A DNA stretch of 64,000 nucleotides from Paracoccaceae bacterium (GTDB taxonomy: Bacteria > Pseudomonadota > Alphaproteobacteria > Rhodobacterales > Rhodobacteraceae): the NCBI GenBank assembly GCA_026989055.1, contig JALSKC010000026.1, positions 16,961-80,960 of the forward strand, given 5' to 3'. Below the pieces are notes generated by a model, which saw only the letters and a program-made list of their open reading frames with translations, was not told the DNA's origin and did not search any database. Positions 23,097 through 33,680 of this stretch are shown piece by piece; within the stretch, counting starts at the first letter, position 1, and every line of letters begins with the position of its first letter. A program made the position numbers and the translations under genes.

Positions 23097-23990
23097 ATGA
23101 AGAGACGGGTTACCAAGGCGATCTTTCCGGTGGCGGGGCTCGGAACGCGCTTCCTGCCAGCCACGAAGTCGATCCCCAAGGAGATCATGACCCTGGTCGA
23201 CCGCCCGCTGATCCAGTATGCGATCGACGAGGCGCGTGCCGCCGGAATCAGGGAATTCATCTTCGTCACCTCGCGCGGCAAGGGCGCCCTGGAGGACTAT
23301 TTCGACAATTCCCCGGTGCTGGAACAGGAACTGCGCAGGAAGGGAAAGACCGAACTTCTGGATCTGCTCAGAAACACCAACATGGAAAGCGGGGCCATCG
23401 CCTATATCCGTCAGCACAAGGCGCTGGGGCTCGGCCATGCCGTCTGGTGCGCCCGCCGGCTCATCGCCAACGAGCCCTTCGCCGTCATCCTGCCCGATGA
23501 CGTGATCGCGGCCGAAAAGCCCTGCCTGCAACAGATGGTCGAGGCGCACCGCGAAACCGGCGGCTGCATGGTGGCGGCGATGGAGGTGCCGCCCGAAGCA
23601 ACCTCGGCCTACGGGGTGCTCGACGTGCAGGAGGACATGGGCGCGCTGGTTTCCGTCCGGGGCATGGTCGAGAAGCCGGCCCCCGAGGCCGCTCCCTCGA
23701 ACCTGGCCGTGATCGGCCGCTACATCCTGACCCCGAAGGTGCTCCAGAATCTCAACCGCCTGCGCAGTGGCGCCGGCGGCGAGATCCAGCTGACCGATGC
23801 GATCGCCGCCGAAATCCGCGCCGGGCGCAGCGTCCACGGCTACCGCTTCCGCGGTCAGCGCTTCGACTGCGGATCGAAGGCGGGCTTCCTGCAGGCCACG
23901 GTCGCCTTCGGGCTGGCGCGCGAGGATCTGCGCGACGAGTTCGCCCGCTATCTGCGGGAAATGGTTTCCATGCCCCATGCGGCGCAATAG
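23097..23990 (+). CDS. galU: UTP--glucose-1-phosphate uridylyltransferase GalU
   Basis: Makes UDP-glucose for exopolysaccharide, LPS core and osmolyte synthesis. The nucleotidyltransferase signature FPVAGLGTRFLPATKSIPKE begins at residue 10, the Lys and Asp of the active site lie in PDDVIAAEK, and the family C-terminus with GQRFDCGSKAGFLQA is present. It has 297 residues. It is 48 bases ahead of galE on the same strand, giving UDP-glucose and UDP-galactose in sequence. Confidence 0.97.
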   Translation: MKRRVTKAIFPVAGLGTRFLPATKSIPKEIMTLVDRPLIQYAIDEARAAGIREFIFVTSRGKGALEDYFDNSPVLEQELRRKGKTELLDLLRNTNMESGAIAYIRQHKALGLGHAVWCARRLIANEPFAVILPDDVIAAEKPCLQQMVEAHRETGGCMVAAMEVPPEATSAYGVLDVQEDMGALVSVRGMVEKPAPEAAPSNLAVIGRYILTPKVLQNLNRLRSGAGGEIQLTDAIAAEIRAGRSVHGYRFRGQRFDCGSKAGFLQATVAFGLAREDLRDEFARYLREMVSMPHAAQ

Positions 23991-24038
23991 GGGCGCACCG
24001 GGCCAGGGGCGGCAGGGGACAACCGGCGAGGCGATCAC

Positions 24039-25022
24039 GTGAGGCATGTTCTCGTCACCGGAGGCGCCGGGTACATCGGGTCTCATGCCTGCAAGATCCT
24101 GCGGGCCAGCGGATTCACGCCGGTGACCTATGACAACCTTTCGACCGGCTGGCGCGAGGCGGTCAGGTTCGGGCCGCTGGTCGAGGGCGAGCTGAGCGAC
24201 CGGGAAAAGCTGGACGCGACATTCGCGCGCTACCGCCCGCTGGCGGTGCTGCATTTCGCCGCCCTCAGTCAGGTCGGGGAAAGCGTGCGCCGGCCGGGCC
24301 TCTACTGGCGCAACAACGTCGAGGGCTCGCTGACCCTGATCGAGGCCACGGCAGAGGCCGGCTGCCTGAATTTCGTGTTTTCCTCCACCTGTGCCGTCTA
24401 TGGCGATCAGGACGGGGTTCTGCTCGACGAAAGCTGCGCGCTGCACCCGGTCAGCCCCTATGCCTCCTCCAAGCGCGCGATCGAGGAGATCCTGCGCGAC
24501 TTCGAACGCAGCCACGGGCTGCGCAGCGCGATCTTCCGCTATTTCAATGTCGCCGGCGCCGACCCGGAGGGCGAGATCGGCGAGTTCCACCGCCCGGAAA
24601 CGCATCTGATCCCGGTGGTGCTGGAGGTCGCCGAAGGCCGGCGCGAGGCCGTCAGCATCTTCGGGACCGACTACCCGACGCCGGACGGCACCTGCCTGCG
24701 CGACTACGTGCATGTGATGGATGTCGTCGAGGCCCATCTGCTCGGCCTGCGCCGACTGGAGCGCGGAGGGGAGAGCCGGGTCTTCAACCTGGGAACGGGG
24801 CATGGATATTCCGTTCGCGAGGTGATCGAGCAGTGCCGCCGCGTGACCGGCCGCCCCGTGCCCGTGGTCGAATCCGGGCGCCGGCCTGGCGACTGCGCGG
24901 CGCTGGTTTCGGGCAGCGCCCGCGCACGGCGCGAGCTCGGCTGGGAGCCGACGCGATCGGATCTGGGCAGGATGATCGCCGATGCCTGGGCCTGGCAGCA
25001 GACCGGCCATTACGACAGCTAG
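24039..25022 (+). CDS. galE: UDP-glucose 4-epimerase GalE
   Basis: Interconverts UDP-glucose and UDP-galactose with bound NAD. An extended SDR: glycine motif GGAGYIG (8-14), catalytic Ser/Thr in FSSTCAVYG, and YASSK (Tyr141, Lys145). It has 327 residues. It starts at GTG (24039) with GAGG upstream. Lies directly after galU; together they feed galactose into surface polysaccharides. Confidence 0.96.
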   Translation: MRHVLVTGGAGYIGSHACKILRASGFTPVTYDNLSTGWREAVRFGPLVEGELSDREKLDATFARYRPLAVLHFAALSQVGESVRRPGLYWRNNVEGSLTLIEATAEAGCLNFVFSSTCAVYGDQDGVLLDESCALHPVSPYASSKRAIEEILRDFERSHGLRSAIFRYFNVAGADPEGEIGEFHRPETHLIPVVLEVAEGRREAVSIFGTDYPTPDGTCLRDYVHVMDVVEAHLLGLRRLERGGESRVFNLGTGHGYSVREVIEQCRRVTGRPVPVVESGRRPGDCAALVSGSARARRELGWEPTRSDLGRMIADAWAWQQTGHYDS

Positions 25023-25331
25023 CAGCCTGCCCGCTTCGCCGCGCCCCGCATCGACCGGAACCACGCACGGCCCCGGCACGACCCGCCCGGACCGGCGCCT
25101 GCCCCGCCCTGCCGCGACATGCCCTGGAGCATGTCGCAGGTGATCGGATTCGGCGCGACACGCGACAGCGGGCAGGTAAGTGCCTGGACGGACGCGAATG
25201 CGCCCGCCCTCACGCTGGAGCCGCCACGCCGGAAACGCGCCTGCGGCACGACGGGCGACGCATGGGGCGGGCGCATGGGGCGGACCGCTGGCGCGACCCG
25301 GCGAAGCAGGGGCGACCCGGCGCAGCGCTCC
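25023..25331. terminator. Convergent gap with a 9-bp hairpin between galE and the OmpA-fusion gene
   Basis: GCGACATGC (25114-25122) and GCATGTCGC (25129-25137) form a perfect 9-bp stem with a 6-base loop, placed between two converging genes. No U-run follows, so it is at best a pausing or Rho-assisted end. The rest of the 309 bases has no supported feature. Confidence 0.35.
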
Positions 25332-26891
25332 CTAGCGGATCCAGACCTCGACCCGCCGGTTCGTCCGCCGCCCCCAGGCGGTATCATCGCAGGCCAGGGG
25401 CATCGCCTCGCCGAAGCCCTCCGCCCGCAGCTCCACCCGCGCCGGGTCGGCCGTGGCCGCGGCTTCGCGCACCGCGTCGCGGACCGATGCCGCGCGCTGG
25501 CGCGACAGCTGCCGGTTGTTCCCGGCCGACCCCGTGCCGTCGCTGAACCCTGCGAACAGAAGGTCGCGCCCGCCGAGCGTTCCGCTTTCCAGCGCCCGGG
25601 CCAGCAGCGCGATGTCGGCACGGGAGCGCGCGCCAAGCCGGGCCGAACCGTCCTCGAAACGGAACGTGACCGACAGCCTGCGCCGCCCCTCCAGCTCTTC
25701 CACCAGGCGTTTCAGCTCTTCCAGGGCGGTTTCCCCGCCCGCGGCGCGGATCGCATTGGCCAGCCGGTGCCCCTGCCGCGAAAGCGGAATCCGCGAAAAC
25801 CCCTGATCCACGAACCCGGCCCGCAGGATCGCCTCCCCGGCAGCGGGCGTGGCGAGAAACCGCAGGAACTCGCGCCCGACGGCCGGAAGCCGGATGCTGC
25901 CGGTATAGAAGAACAGCGGAACGGTCAGCGGATAGTCACCCGATTTGAGCGCCTCCGGGCTCGGCGCGGCGCGAAAGCCGCACCCCCCGCTCAACAGCAG
26001 CACCCGGCCATCCCCGGATGCCGAGCGCAGGGTCAGCCCGAGGGCCAGCGGGTTGCGCCCGACCGCATGCGCCAGCTCCCGGGGGTTCTCGAAATACCTG
26101 ACCCGCCCTGCCGGGCGCAGCCCCTCCGGCTGCATGATCCGCCGCTCGAACACCCGCAGCACCCCGGCATCCGCGGCTGGCAGGAAAGGGTCGATCGGGG
26201 CATCCGCCCCCCCGAGCGGGCGCCAGCTGTCCAGCGCGCCGGCGAAGATCCGCGCCAGCTGCCCGGGCGAGACCTCCCGCACCGGATTGCGCGGCGACAC
26301 CACCGCCACCAGCGCATCGAGCGCCACGACCCGGTTCTGCGCCGGCGCGGACAGCCGGCCCAGCCCCGCTTCGGCGGCAAGCACATCCTCCTCCGCAGAG
26401 ACCGGGCGGGCGGACAGCGCGACATCCGCCTCGCGGGCCACAAGCGCGGCGATCCCTTCATCGCTGTCGGTCGCCCGCACCAGGAACCGCGCCACCGGGG
26501 TGCCGTCTTCGGGATCGCTCAGCACGAACAGGACGCCGGCGCCTTCCTCCTCGCGGCGGCTCAGCCGGTAGCCCTGCCGCTCGGCGAATGCCTCCAACAG
26601 GGGTGGCAGCAGGAAGCGCGCCATCGACGCCGCCCCCGAGAAGGTGAGCTCGGCCACATAGGCCTCCAGATCCGGGCAGCCGGGCCCGGCGCAGCGCACG
26701 GCAGAGCCGTCAACCGTCAGGGTGCCGAATTCCGTCCGGACCCGGTAGAACTCGCCGTCATAACGCAGCAGCGTGCCGGTGATTTCAACCGAGCCGTCGC
26801 GGGCGCTGAGCGTGACATCCTGGGCGACAAGAGGTGCCCAAGGCCATGTCGCCGCAAATGCGGCGGCAAGAGCGGCGCGCAACCACCTCAT
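25332..26891 (-). CDS. Periplasmic phosphate-binding-protein-like / OmpA fusion protein
   Basis: A 519-residue protein with a signal peptide (residues 1-23, ending PLVAQ). Its middle (about 75-365) looks like a PstS-type substrate-binding fold, with EVSPGQLARIFAGALDSWRPLGG resembling the phosphate-binding-protein family. The last ~115 residues form an OmpA-like domain (LLFAGFSDGTGSAGNNRQLSRQRAASV, ending NRRVEVWIR). It should be periplasmic and bind peptidoglycan. It has no Pst transporter neighbours and lies downstream of an unknown gene and secA. The ligand is not known. Confidence 0.82.
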   Translation of the reverse strand: MRWLRAALAAAFAATWPWAPLVAQDVTLSARDGSVEITGTLLRYDGEFYRVRTEFGTLTVDGSAVRCAGPGCPDLEAYVAELTFSGAASMARFLLPPLLEAFAERQGYRLSRREEEGAGVLFVLSDPEDGTPVARFLVRATDSDEGIAALVAREADVALSARPVSAEEDVLAAEAGLGRLSAPAQNRVVALDALVAVVSPRNPVREVSPGQLARIFAGALDSWRPLGGADAPIDPFLPAADAGVLRVFERRIMQPEGLRPAGRVRYFENPRELAHAVGRNPLALGLTLRSASGDGRVLLLSGGCGFRAAPSPEALKSGDYPLTVPLFFYTGSIRLPAVGREFLRFLATPAAGEAILRAGFVDQGFSRIPLSRQGHRLANAIRAAGGETALEELKRLVEELEGRRRLSVTFRFEDGSARLGARSRADIALLARALESGTLGGRDLLFAGFSDGTGSAGNNRQLSRQRAASVRDAVREAAATADPARVELRAEGFGEAMPLACDDTAWGRRTNRRVEVWIR

Positions 26892-26906
26892 CCCGATACC
26901 TTCCGA

Positions 26907-27884
26907 TCACTCTCGGTTGCGTGCGATCTTCAGGTCCCGGAACAGATTCTGCAACTGGATATATCCGGCCTCCTCACCGCATTCCGGCAGGGCGAATCTG
27001 ACCTCCATGCCCTGCGGCGGGCCACCGGCCGGGACCTGAAGCGCGCTCATCGCATAGGCGCGCCCGCAGCTTTGCGGGGTCAGCGCCGCCTCGGCCAGCA
27101 CCCGGACCGAACCTTCCCCCTCGCCCCGGGCCCGGGGGAAGGAATAGACCAGGGCCAGCTCCGGGTTCTCGATATCGGGGTTGCCCAGGCGTGTCAGAAC
27201 CCCCCCGGCGACGGTCGGGACATCTGCCGCCTCGGCCCGGGCATGGCCGGAACCCCCGGATCCGGCGCCGGCTTCGAGGGCGTGGAGGGCCAGCGCCGGC
27301 GGCCCGCTCCATGCGATCGCCACCCGTTCGTATGCGTCCGCCCCGGCGACATCCGGGGCCCGCACCTGCAGCCCGGCTCCGTCGGCCAGTTCCGCCCGGA
27401 ACACCGCCGCCGGATCGAGCAGCGGAACCTCCACGGAAAGCCGGCCTGCCGAATCGGTCAGTTCCGCAAAGCGCAGCCCGGCATGCGAAAGCACCACGCG
27501 CCGGCCCGCATGGCAGGGTGCCGAAAGCGTCAGTCGGACCATCGCTCCCGGCGCCGGCACCGCCTCCAGCCCCGGGGCGCAGCCGCCGGCGAAGGTCGGC
27601 CCCGGCAAGCCGTCTTCCGCCCCAAAGGCCCCGCCCGGAAGGCCGGCCGGAACCAGCCGGGACGGGGCGGGGCGCGCGGGCCGGGAACTGCTCCCGGGCA
27701 GCGTGATCGCATCATCGAGCAGGATCGCGGGCAGCGGGCGCGGACGGGGCGGGGCCGGCCAGGTTTCCACATGCGCCTGCGGCGCGCGGGCCGCCTTCGC
27801 CCCGCCATTGCGGGCGACATACCCGGCCGCCGCGACGATGCCGATCGCGGCAATCAGGAAAACCAGCCGGGTTCTACCGCGCAT
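26907..27884 (-). CDS. Conserved hypothetical membrane-anchored protein
   Basis: I do not recognise a named family. From MRGRTRLVF the 325-residue product has one N-terminal transmembrane anchor (about 5-23), then a Pro/Arg-rich stretch and a likely periplasmic beta-rich region with four Cys (GGCAPG, SAPCHAG, PQSCGR, LPECGE) that could form two disulfides. It sits 15 bases upstream of the OmpA fusion gene on the same strand, suggesting one envelope unit. Similar genes next to secA in Rhodobacterales have been loosely labelled translocase, but nothing in the sequence supports that label. An alternative start lies 17 codons upstream. Confidence 0.7.
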   Translation of the reverse strand: MRGRTRLVFLIAAIGIVAAAGYVARNGGAKAARAPQAHVETWPAPPRPRPLPAILLDDAITLPGSSSRPARPAPSRLVPAGLPGGAFGAEDGLPGPTFAGGCAPGLEAVPAPGAMVRLTLSAPCHAGRRVVLSHAGLRFAELTDSAGRLSVEVPLLDPAAVFRAELADGAGLQVRAPDVAGADAYERVAIAWSGPPALALHALEAGAGSGGSGHARAEAADVPTVAGGVLTRLGNPDIENPELALVYSFPRARGEGEGSVRVLAEAALTPQSCGRAYAMSALQVPAGGPPQGMEVRFALPECGEEAGYIQLQNLFRDLKIARNRE

Positions 27885-28041
27885 CGATACCTCGCCGAAT
27901 TGCCGTTTCAGAGGGTCCGGCATCGGTTCTGGCACCGGATTCTGCCGATCATGTGGCCAAAACTGGCCTCTTCCGGCCCCGGTGCAGCAATTTCAGCGAC
28001 AATTCTAACGATCCGGGAAGGCAGGGCGGCCCCGGTTTCCG

Positions 28042-28112
28042 GCGCACCTGCCGGCACCGCGCGCCCGGGCTTGCCGTCCCCGGACGACCCGATGCCAGCG
28101 CACCTGCCGGCA
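28042..28112. repeat. Direct repeat of 15 bp downstream of secA
   Basis: GCGCACCTGCCGGCA occurs exactly at 28042-28056 and 28098-28112, 56 bases apart, in the gap between secA and the next gene. It could be an operator pair or a chance product of GC-rich sequence. Confidence 0.5.
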
Positions 28113-28131
28113 AGGCGTCACGTCACTTGCC

Positions 28132-28154
28132 GGGGCAGGCGCGGCTCCTGCCCC
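28132..28154 (-). terminator. Hairpin just after secA
   Basis: GGGGCAGG (28132-28139) and CCTGCCCC (28147-28154) form an 8-bp stem with a 7-base loop, 8 bases past the secA stop codon. There is no clear U-run, so termination is likely weak or Rho-assisted. Confidence 0.4.
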
Positions 28155-28162
28155 GCCGGGCC

Positions 28163-30877
28163 TCAGACGAGCCGCCCGTGGCAGTGCTTGAACTTCTTGC
28201 CCGAGCCGCAGGGGCAGCGATCGTTCCGGCCCGGATTGCCCCAGGTGGAGGGGTCGCCTTCATCGAAGCCGGGCCGGGCATCGGCGGCGGATGCGGGTGC
28301 CGGTGCGCCTCCCGCAGGAACGGCGGCGGCCGCCGCGCGCTGCATGGCCGCCTGGCGGGCCGCGATCTGGCGCAGCATCTCTTCCTGCTCTTCCGGCGTC
28401 ATCGGGCGGACCCGGGCGAGCTTGCCGGTCACATCCTCGCGCAGGGAATCGAGCATCCCCTCGAACAGCTGGAACGCCTCGCTCTTGTATTCGTTCAGCG
28501 GGTCGCGCTGGGCATAGCCGCGAAAGCCCACCACCGAACGCAGATGCTCCAGCTTCAGCAGGTGTTCGCGCCACTTCTCGTCGATGGTCTGCAGCAGGAA
28601 CTGCTTCTCGATGCTGCGCATGGTCTCGGCGCCGAAGGCCACGGCCTTTTCTGCCATCATCCTGTCGGAGGCCTCATACAGCCTTTCGCGGATGGCCTCG
28701 TCATCCACCCCTTCCTCGGCCGCCCATTCGACCACCGGCACATCCACCCCCAGCCGCTCCAGCACGGCGGCATACAGGCCTTCGGCGTCCCACTGCTCGG
28801 GGTAGCTGTTTTCCGGGATGTGACGATCGACCAGATCGTCTATCACCTGGTGGCGCATGTCCTCGACGATCCCGGAGAGATCTCCCGATTCCATGATCTC
28901 CCGCCGCTGGGCGAAGATCACCTTGCGCTGCTCGTTCATCACGTCATCGAACTTCAGCAGCTGCTTGCGGATGTCGAAGTTGCGCCCCTCGACCTTGGCC
29001 TGGGCCTTTTCCAGGGACTTGTTCACCCAGGGGTGGACGATCGCCTCTCCCTCCTTCATCCCCAGCTTCCCGAGCACCGCATCCAGCCGGTCCGAGCCGA
29101 AGATGCGCATCAGGTCGTCCTCGAGCGACAGGAAGAAGGACGAACGCCCCGGGTCGCCCTGCCGCCCCGAACGGCCGCGCAGCTGGTTGTCGATGCGGCG
29201 GCTTTCATGCCGCTCGGTCCCCAGGACGTAGAGCCCGCCGGCCTCCAGCACCTTCTGCCGTTCCTCGGCGTGCTCGGCCTCGATCCGCCGGCGGATTTCC
29301 TCCGGGTCGGCGTCCGGTTCGGCCGACAGCGCTTCCAGGACCTTCATTTCCACGTTGCCGCCGAGCTGGATGTCGGTGCCGCGCCCGGCCATGTTGGTGG
29401 CGATGGTCACCGCGCCGAAGCGGCCGGCCTCGGCCACGATCTGCGCTTCCCTTTCATGCTGGCGGGCGTTCAGGACGTTATGGGGAATTCCCGCCTTCTT
29501 CAGCAGGCCGGACAGGTATTCGGACTTCTCGATCGAAGTCGTCCCGACAAGCACCGGCTGCCCCTTTTCATGTGCCCGGCCGATCTCTTCCACGATCGCC
29601 CGGTATTTCTCGGCCGCCGTCCGATAGACCTGATCATGCTCGTCCACCCTGGCAACGGGGCGGTTGGTGGGCACCTCGACCACCCCGAGGCCGTAGATTT
29701 CCATGAATTCCTCGGCCTCGGTGGCGGCGGTGCCGGTCATCCCGGCGAGCTTGTCATAGAGGCGGAAGTAGTTCTGGAAGGTCACCGAGGCCAGGGTGAC
29801 GTTCTCGGGCTGGATCGGCACGCCTTCCTTGGCCTCGATCGCCTGGTGCAACCCCTCGGACAGGCGCCGGCCGGGCATCATCCGGCCGGTGAATTCGTCG
29901 ATCAGGACGACCTCGCCATCCTTCACGATATAGTCCTTGTCCTTCTGGAACAGCTTGTGCGCACGCAGGCCCTGGTTCACGTGGTGGACGATGGTGGTCG
30001 ATTCCGGATCATAGAGCGATTGCCCCTCGGGCAGGATCCCGGCCTCGTGCAGCCGCCGCTCCAGAAACTCGTTGCCCTCGTCGGTATAGGTGACGTTGCG
30101 GGTCTTCTCGTCGATGCTGAAATGCTCTTCGTCCAGCTCGGGGATCAGCCTGTCGATGGTGATGTAGAGTTCGGAACGGTCCTGGGCCGGGCCGGAAATG
30201 ATGAGCGGCGTGCGCGCCTCGTCGATCAGGATGCTGTCCACCTCGTCCACGATCGCGAAGTTGTGATGGCGCTGGTTGATGTCCTTCAGCTCGGACTTCA
30301 TGTTGTCGCGCAGATAGTCGAAGCCGAGCTCGTTGTTGGTGGCGTAGGTCACATCGGCGGCATAGGCCGCGCGCTTTTCCTCCTCGGGCTGCTGCGGATA
30401 GACGACCCCGGTGGTCAGCCCCAGCGCGGAATAGACCTTGCCCATCCACTCGGCATCGCGCCGCGCCAGGTAATCGTTCACGGTGACGATATGAACGCCC
30501 CTGCCCGTCAGCGCGTTCAGATAGGCCGGGAAGGTGGCCACCAGGGTCTTGCCCTCGCCGGTCTTCATTTCGGCGATCTTCCCCTGATGCAGGAAGATGC
30601 CGCCCATGAGCTGCACGTCGAAGGCCCGCAGCCCCAGCGCCCGGCGCGCCGCCTCGCGGCAGTTGGCGAAGGCCTCGGGCAGCAGGTCGGCCAGATCCGC
30701 TCCCCCCTGCGCCCGCCGGCGCAGGTCTTCCGTCCGGGCCCGGATCTCCTCATCCGAGAGCTTCTCGAATTCCGGCTCGAGCGCGTTGATTCTCTCGACA
30801 ACGGGGCGGATCGCCTTGATCAGGCGGTCGTTCGGGGTGCCAAATACCTTCCTGGCAAGCGTTCCTAAACCCAGCAT
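28163..30877 (-). CDS. secA: Preprotein translocase ATPase SecA
   Basis: Motor that pushes preproteins through SecYEG. From [13 protein letters not shown] the 904-residue protein has Walker A MKTGEGKT (104-111), the [13 protein letters not shown]alker B segment, the helicase motif RGTDIQLGG, and the C-terminal zinc-binding tail [14 protein letters not shown] that contacts SecB. The open frame extends about 100 codons upstream but covers the promoter. A perfect TTGACA -35 promoter precedes it, leaving a leader of about 120 bases. It diverges from the PPIase gene, a periplasmic folding factor for exported proteins. Confidence 0.98.
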   Translation of the reverse strand: MLGLGTLARKVFGTPNDRLIKAIRPVVERINALEPEFEKLSDEEIRARTEDLRRRAQGGADLADLLPEAFANCREAARRALGLRAFDVQLMGGIFLHQGKIAEMKTGEGKTLVATFPAYLNALTGRGVHIVTVNDYLARRDAEWMGKVYSALGLTTGVVYPQQPEEEKRAAYAADVTYATNNELGFDYLRDNMKSELKDINQRHHNFAIVDEVDSILIDEARTPLIISGPAQDRSELYITIDRLIPELDEEHFSIDEKTRNVTYTDEGNEFLERRLHEAGILPEGQSLYDPESTTIVHHVNQGLRAHKLFQKDKDYIVKDGEVVLIDEFTGRMMPGRRLSEGLHQAIEAKEGVPIQPENVTLASVTFQNYFRLYDKLAGMTGTAATEAEEFMEIYGLGVVEVPTNRPVARVDEHDQVYRTAAEKYRAIVEEIGRAHEKGQPVLVGTTSIEKSEYLSGLLKKAGIPHNVLNARQHEREAQIVAEAGRFGAVTIATNMAGRGTDIQLGGNVEMKVLEALSAEPDADPEEIRRRIEAEHAEERQKVLEAGGLYVLGTERHESRRIDNQLRGRSGRQGDPGRSSFFLSLEDDLMRIFGSDRLDAVLGKLGMKEGEAIVHPWVNKSLEKAQAKVEGRNFDIRKQLLKFDDVMNEQRKVIFAQRREIMESGDLSGIVEDMRHQVIDDLVDRHIPENSYPEQWDAEGLYAAVLERLGVDVPVVEWAAEEGVDDEAIRERLYEASDRMMAEKAVAFGAETMRSIEKQFLLQTIDEKWREHLLKLEHLRSVVGFRGYAQRDPLNEYKSEAFQLFEGMLDSLREDVTGKLARVRPMTPEEQEEMLRQIAARQAAMQRAAAAAVPAGGAPAPASAADARPGFDEGDPSTWGNPGRNDRCPCGSGKKFKHCHGRLV

Positions 30878-31001
30878 CTGCTCTCCGCCTGAACCATGTT
30901 GCGCCCCGCCTGGCGACGGGCCCTTGCTGGCAACGGGCTCTTGTCGATCTCCGCTGCGCACCATAGAAGGGCGAGAACGACAGCCTCCCGGGCCCTCAGG
31001 C

Positions 31002-31030
31002 GATGTAAGGGTCTGCCCTGATGGTGTCAA
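31002..31030 (-). promoter_or_regulatory. secA promoter
   Basis: Minus strand TTGACA (31025-31030), 17 bases, TACATC (31002-31007). It is one of the best consensus matches in the window. It occupies the divergent gap with the PPIase gene. Confidence 0.65.
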
Positions 31031-31067
31031 TGTCGCGCAATCGGGGGGCAGCAGCAAGGAGTAGACG

Positions 31068-31913
31068 ATGCCCAGAGCCACCCACGCAGTTGCCGGCCTG
31101 CTGATTGCCGCCGCGTTCGCCTCCCCGGCGCTCTCGCAGGAAGTGTCGGCGCAGACCGTTGTCGCCACCGTGAACGGAACCGAGATCACCGTCGGCCACC
31201 TGATCCTGATGCGCCGGAACCTGCCCCAGCAGTATCAGGCGCTCCCCGACGAGGTTCTGTTCGACGCGATGATGGATCAGGCGATCAACCAGACCGTCCT
31301 GGCCCAGACCGTTTCCGCGCCGCCGCTTTCGGTGCGGCTGCAGCTGGAAAACGAGCGCCGGGCGCTGCTGGCGGGCGCGGCGATCCAGACGCTGGTGAGC
31401 GAGGCGCTCACCGAAGAGGCGATCCGGACCGCCTACGAGGAACGCTTCGCCAATGCCGCGCCGGAAACCGAGTACAATGCGGCGCATATCCTCGTGGCCA
31501 CCGAGGAAGAGGCGCTGGAGCTGATCGAGGCGCTGGAAGGCGGTGCGGATTTCGCCGAACTCGCCCGGGAGCGCTCCACGGGTCCCTCGGGGCCCAACGG
31601 GGGCGCGCTCGGCTGGTTCGGAACCGGCATGATGGTCAAGCCGTTCGAGGACGCCGTGCGGGCGCTGGAACCCGGCCAGATCTCGCCCCCCGTCCAGACC
31701 CAGTTCGGCTGGCACGTGATCCGGCTGAACGAGACCCGGCTGAAGGACGCTCCGCCTCTTGAAGAGGTGCGCGGCGAGATCATCGACGAGCTCCAGGCCG
31801 ACATCCTCCGCCGGCTGCTCGACGATCTGACCGGCAAGGCCGACATCCGGCGCCTCGAGGTGCCCGGTTTCGGCCCCGAAACCCTGCGCAACGACGCGCT
31901 CCTGGAAGACTGA
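31068..31913 (+). CDS. Periplasmic parvulin-type peptidyl-prolyl isomerase
   Basis: A 281-residue protein with a signal peptide (to about residue 23, PALSQ), a helical N-terminal SurA/PrsA-like part, and a parvulin domain (about 135-230) with [31 protein letters not shown] and [10 protein letters not shown]. It assists folding of exported proteins. A strong AAGGAG site precedes the ATG. It diverges from secA and is 18 bases ahead of argJ, an order common in Rhodobacterales. Whether it is the SurA orthologue is uncertain, since only one parvulin domain is present. Confidence 0.92.
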   Translation: MPRATHAVAGLLIAAAFASPALSQEVSAQTVVATVNGTEITVGHLILMRRNLPQQYQALPDEVLFDAMMDQAINQTVLAQTVSAPPLSVRLQLENERRALLAGAAIQTLVSEALTEEAIRTAYEERFANAAPETEYNAAHILVATEEEALELIEALEGGADFAELARERSTGPSGPNGGALGWFGTGMMVKPFEDAVRALEPGQISPPVQTQFGWHVIRLNETRLKDAPPLEEVRGEIIDELQADILRRLLDDLTGKADIRRLEVPGFGPETLRNDALLED

Positions 31914-31931
31914 ACGCGGCGGCGGGCCGGC

Positions 31932-33185
31932 ATGAACCCGAACGCTCCCCGGAAATCGCCCCTGGCGCCGGAAACCGAGCTCGAAGGCCTGCTGCCCGTG
32001 CCCGGCGCGCGCTTTGCCAGCGCCGCGGCGGGGATCAGATACCACGGCCGGGATGATGTCATGCTCGCCGAGCTGGCAGCGGGCAGCACCGTGGCCGGGG
32101 TCTTTACCCGCTCGGCCACGCGCTCGGCGGCGGTGCTGGACTGCCAGGCCAAGATCGCCGCCCCGGCCGGAAGCGGCAAGGCCGCGATCCTGATCAACTC
32201 GGGCAATGCGAACGCCTTCACCGGCGCCCGCGGCACCGAGGCCGTCTCGACCATCTGCCGGGCGCTGGCCAGGCGCCTGGATCTGTCCGAAAGCCGGGTC
32301 TTCACCGCCTCGACCGGGGTGATCGGCGAACCGCTCCCCCACGGCCGGATCACCGCGGTGCTGGATGCGCTGGCCGACGGCCTGTCCGAAGCGAACCAGC
32401 CCGCCGCGGCGCGCGCGATCATGACCACGGACACCTTCGCCAAGGGCGCCGGGCGCCGGCTGGAGCTGGGCGGCGCACAGGTCACGGTCTCGGGTTTTGC
32501 CAAGGGTTCGGGCATGATCGCCCCGGACATGGCCACGATGCTGGCCTGCATCTTCACCGACGCAAGGGTGGCCCGGCCGTTCCTGCAGGAGATGCTTTCC
32601 GAACTCGCGGCGCAGACGTTCAACTGCATCACGGTGGACAGCGACACCTCGACCTCGGACAGCGTGCTGCTCTGCGCCACCGGCCAGGCCGGCGGCGCGT
32701 CGCTGCGCGGCCCGGACGACCCCGGCGCCGTGCACTTGCGCGCCGCCCTGCACGAGGTGATGCTGAGCCTCGCCCATCAGATCGTGATGGACGGCGAGGG
32801 TGCAAGCAAGTTCGTGGAAATCCGCGCCACCGGAGCGGCCTCGGACGCCGATGCGCGCCGGGTGGCACTGGCGATCGCCAATTCGCCGCTGGTCAAGACG
32901 GCCATCGCCGGCGAGGATCCGAACTGGGGCCGCATCGTCATGGCCGTCGGCAAGGCCGGCGCCAGGGCCGAACGGGACCGGCTCAGCATTCGCTTCGGGG
33001 ACATCCTGGTTGCGGAAAACGGCTGGGTCGCGCCGGGCTACCGCGAGGAAGAAGGCGCCGGATACATGAAGAACGACCGGCTGACCATCACGGTCGATCT
33101 CGGGCTCGGGCCGGGGCGGGCCACGATCTGGACCTGCGATCTCACGGCCCGCTACATCGAAATCAACGCGGACTACCGCTCATGA
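31932..33185 (+). CDS. argJ: Bifunctional glutamate N-acetyltransferase / amino-acid acetyltransferase ArgJ
   Basis: Recycles the acetyl group from N-acetylornithine to glutamate in arginine synthesis and can also acetylate glutamate from acetyl-CoA. The self-cleavage site is clear: [14 protein letters not shown], where Thr in ATML becomes the N-terminal nucleophile of the beta subunit. The conserved [11 protein letters not shown] and GEDPNWGRI segments follow. It has 417 residues. Because ArgJ recycles acetyl groups, the argD and argF genes at 56-59 kb complete much of the pathway. Confidence 0.97.
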   Translation: MNPNAPRKSPLAPETELEGLLPVPGARFASAAAGIRYHGRDDVMLAELAAGSTVAGVFTRSATRSAAVLDCQAKIAAPAGSGKAAILINSGNANAFTGARGTEAVSTICRALARRLDLSESRVFTASTGVIGEPLPHGRITAVLDALADGLSEANQPAAARAIMTTDTFAKGAGRRLELGGAQVTVSGFAKGSGMIAPDMATMLACIFTDARVARPFLQEMLSELAAQTFNCITVDSDTSTSDSVLLCATGQAGGASLRGPDDPGAVHLRAALHEVMLSLAHQIVMDGEGASKFVEIRATGAASDADARRVALAIANSPLVKTAIAGEDPNWGRIVMAVGKAGARAERDRLSIRFGDILVAENGWVAPGYREEEGAGYMKNDRLTITVDLGLGPGRATIWTCDLTARYIEINADYRS

Positions 33186-33192
33186 GGCGCCG

Positions 33193-33591
33193 GTGAGGAT
33201 CGTGCTGGTTTCCGCGGTGGCCCTGGTGGACAGGGACGGGCGGGTCCTGCTCGCGCAGCGCCCCGCGGGCAGGCACATGGCCGGCCTCTGGGAGTTTCCC
33301 GGCGGCAAGGTCGAACCCGGCGAGACCCCCGAAGCGGCCCTGATCCGCGAACTGCGCGAAGAGCTCGGCATCGATACCTGGCAGAGCTGCCTGGCGCCGC
33401 TGAGCTTCGCCAGCCACGGCTACGACGACTTCCACCTGCTGATGCCGCTGTTCGTCTGCCGCAAGTGGAAGGGCATCGCCCGCCCCGCCGAAGGCCAGAA
33501 GCTGGCATGGGTGGCGGCACGGGATCTGGCCCGCTACCCGATGCCGCCGGCCGACGCGCCGCTGATCCCCGCCCTGCGCGAGCTGCTCTGA
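33193..33591 (+). CDS. mutT: 8-oxo-dGTP diphosphatase MutT
   Basis: Nudix hydrolase that removes oxidised dGTP from the nucleotide pool. The Nudix box [20 protein letters not shown] followed by ELGI is complete (from about residue 37), and the family length of 132 residues fits. Starts at GTG (33193), seven bases after argJ, so it should be the end of the PPIase-argJ-mutT unit. Other Nudix substrates cannot be excluded. Confidence 0.93.
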   Translation: MRIVLVSAVALVDRDGRVLLAQRPAGRHMAGLWEFPGGKVEPGETPEAALIRELREELGIDTWQSCLAPLSFASHGYDDFHLLMPLFVCRKWKGIARPAEGQKLAWVAARDLARYPMPPADAPLIPALRELL

Positions 33592-33680
33592 ACCCGACCG
33601 GCCCCGCCGACCGTGCGAAACCGGCGGAAGCCCGGCGCCGGCAACGAAAACTCTACCTATAGGCGAAAAGTCGCGCATTT

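Noticed and set aside
22879..23100. 73-codon frame before galU
   Set aside because: No recognisable sequence, weak initiation context, and it runs into galU.
25119..28517. 1132-codon open frame on the plus strand
   Set aside because: It is antisense to the OmpA-fusion and membrane-protein genes and into secA, with Arg/Pro/Gln-rich composition and no domain.
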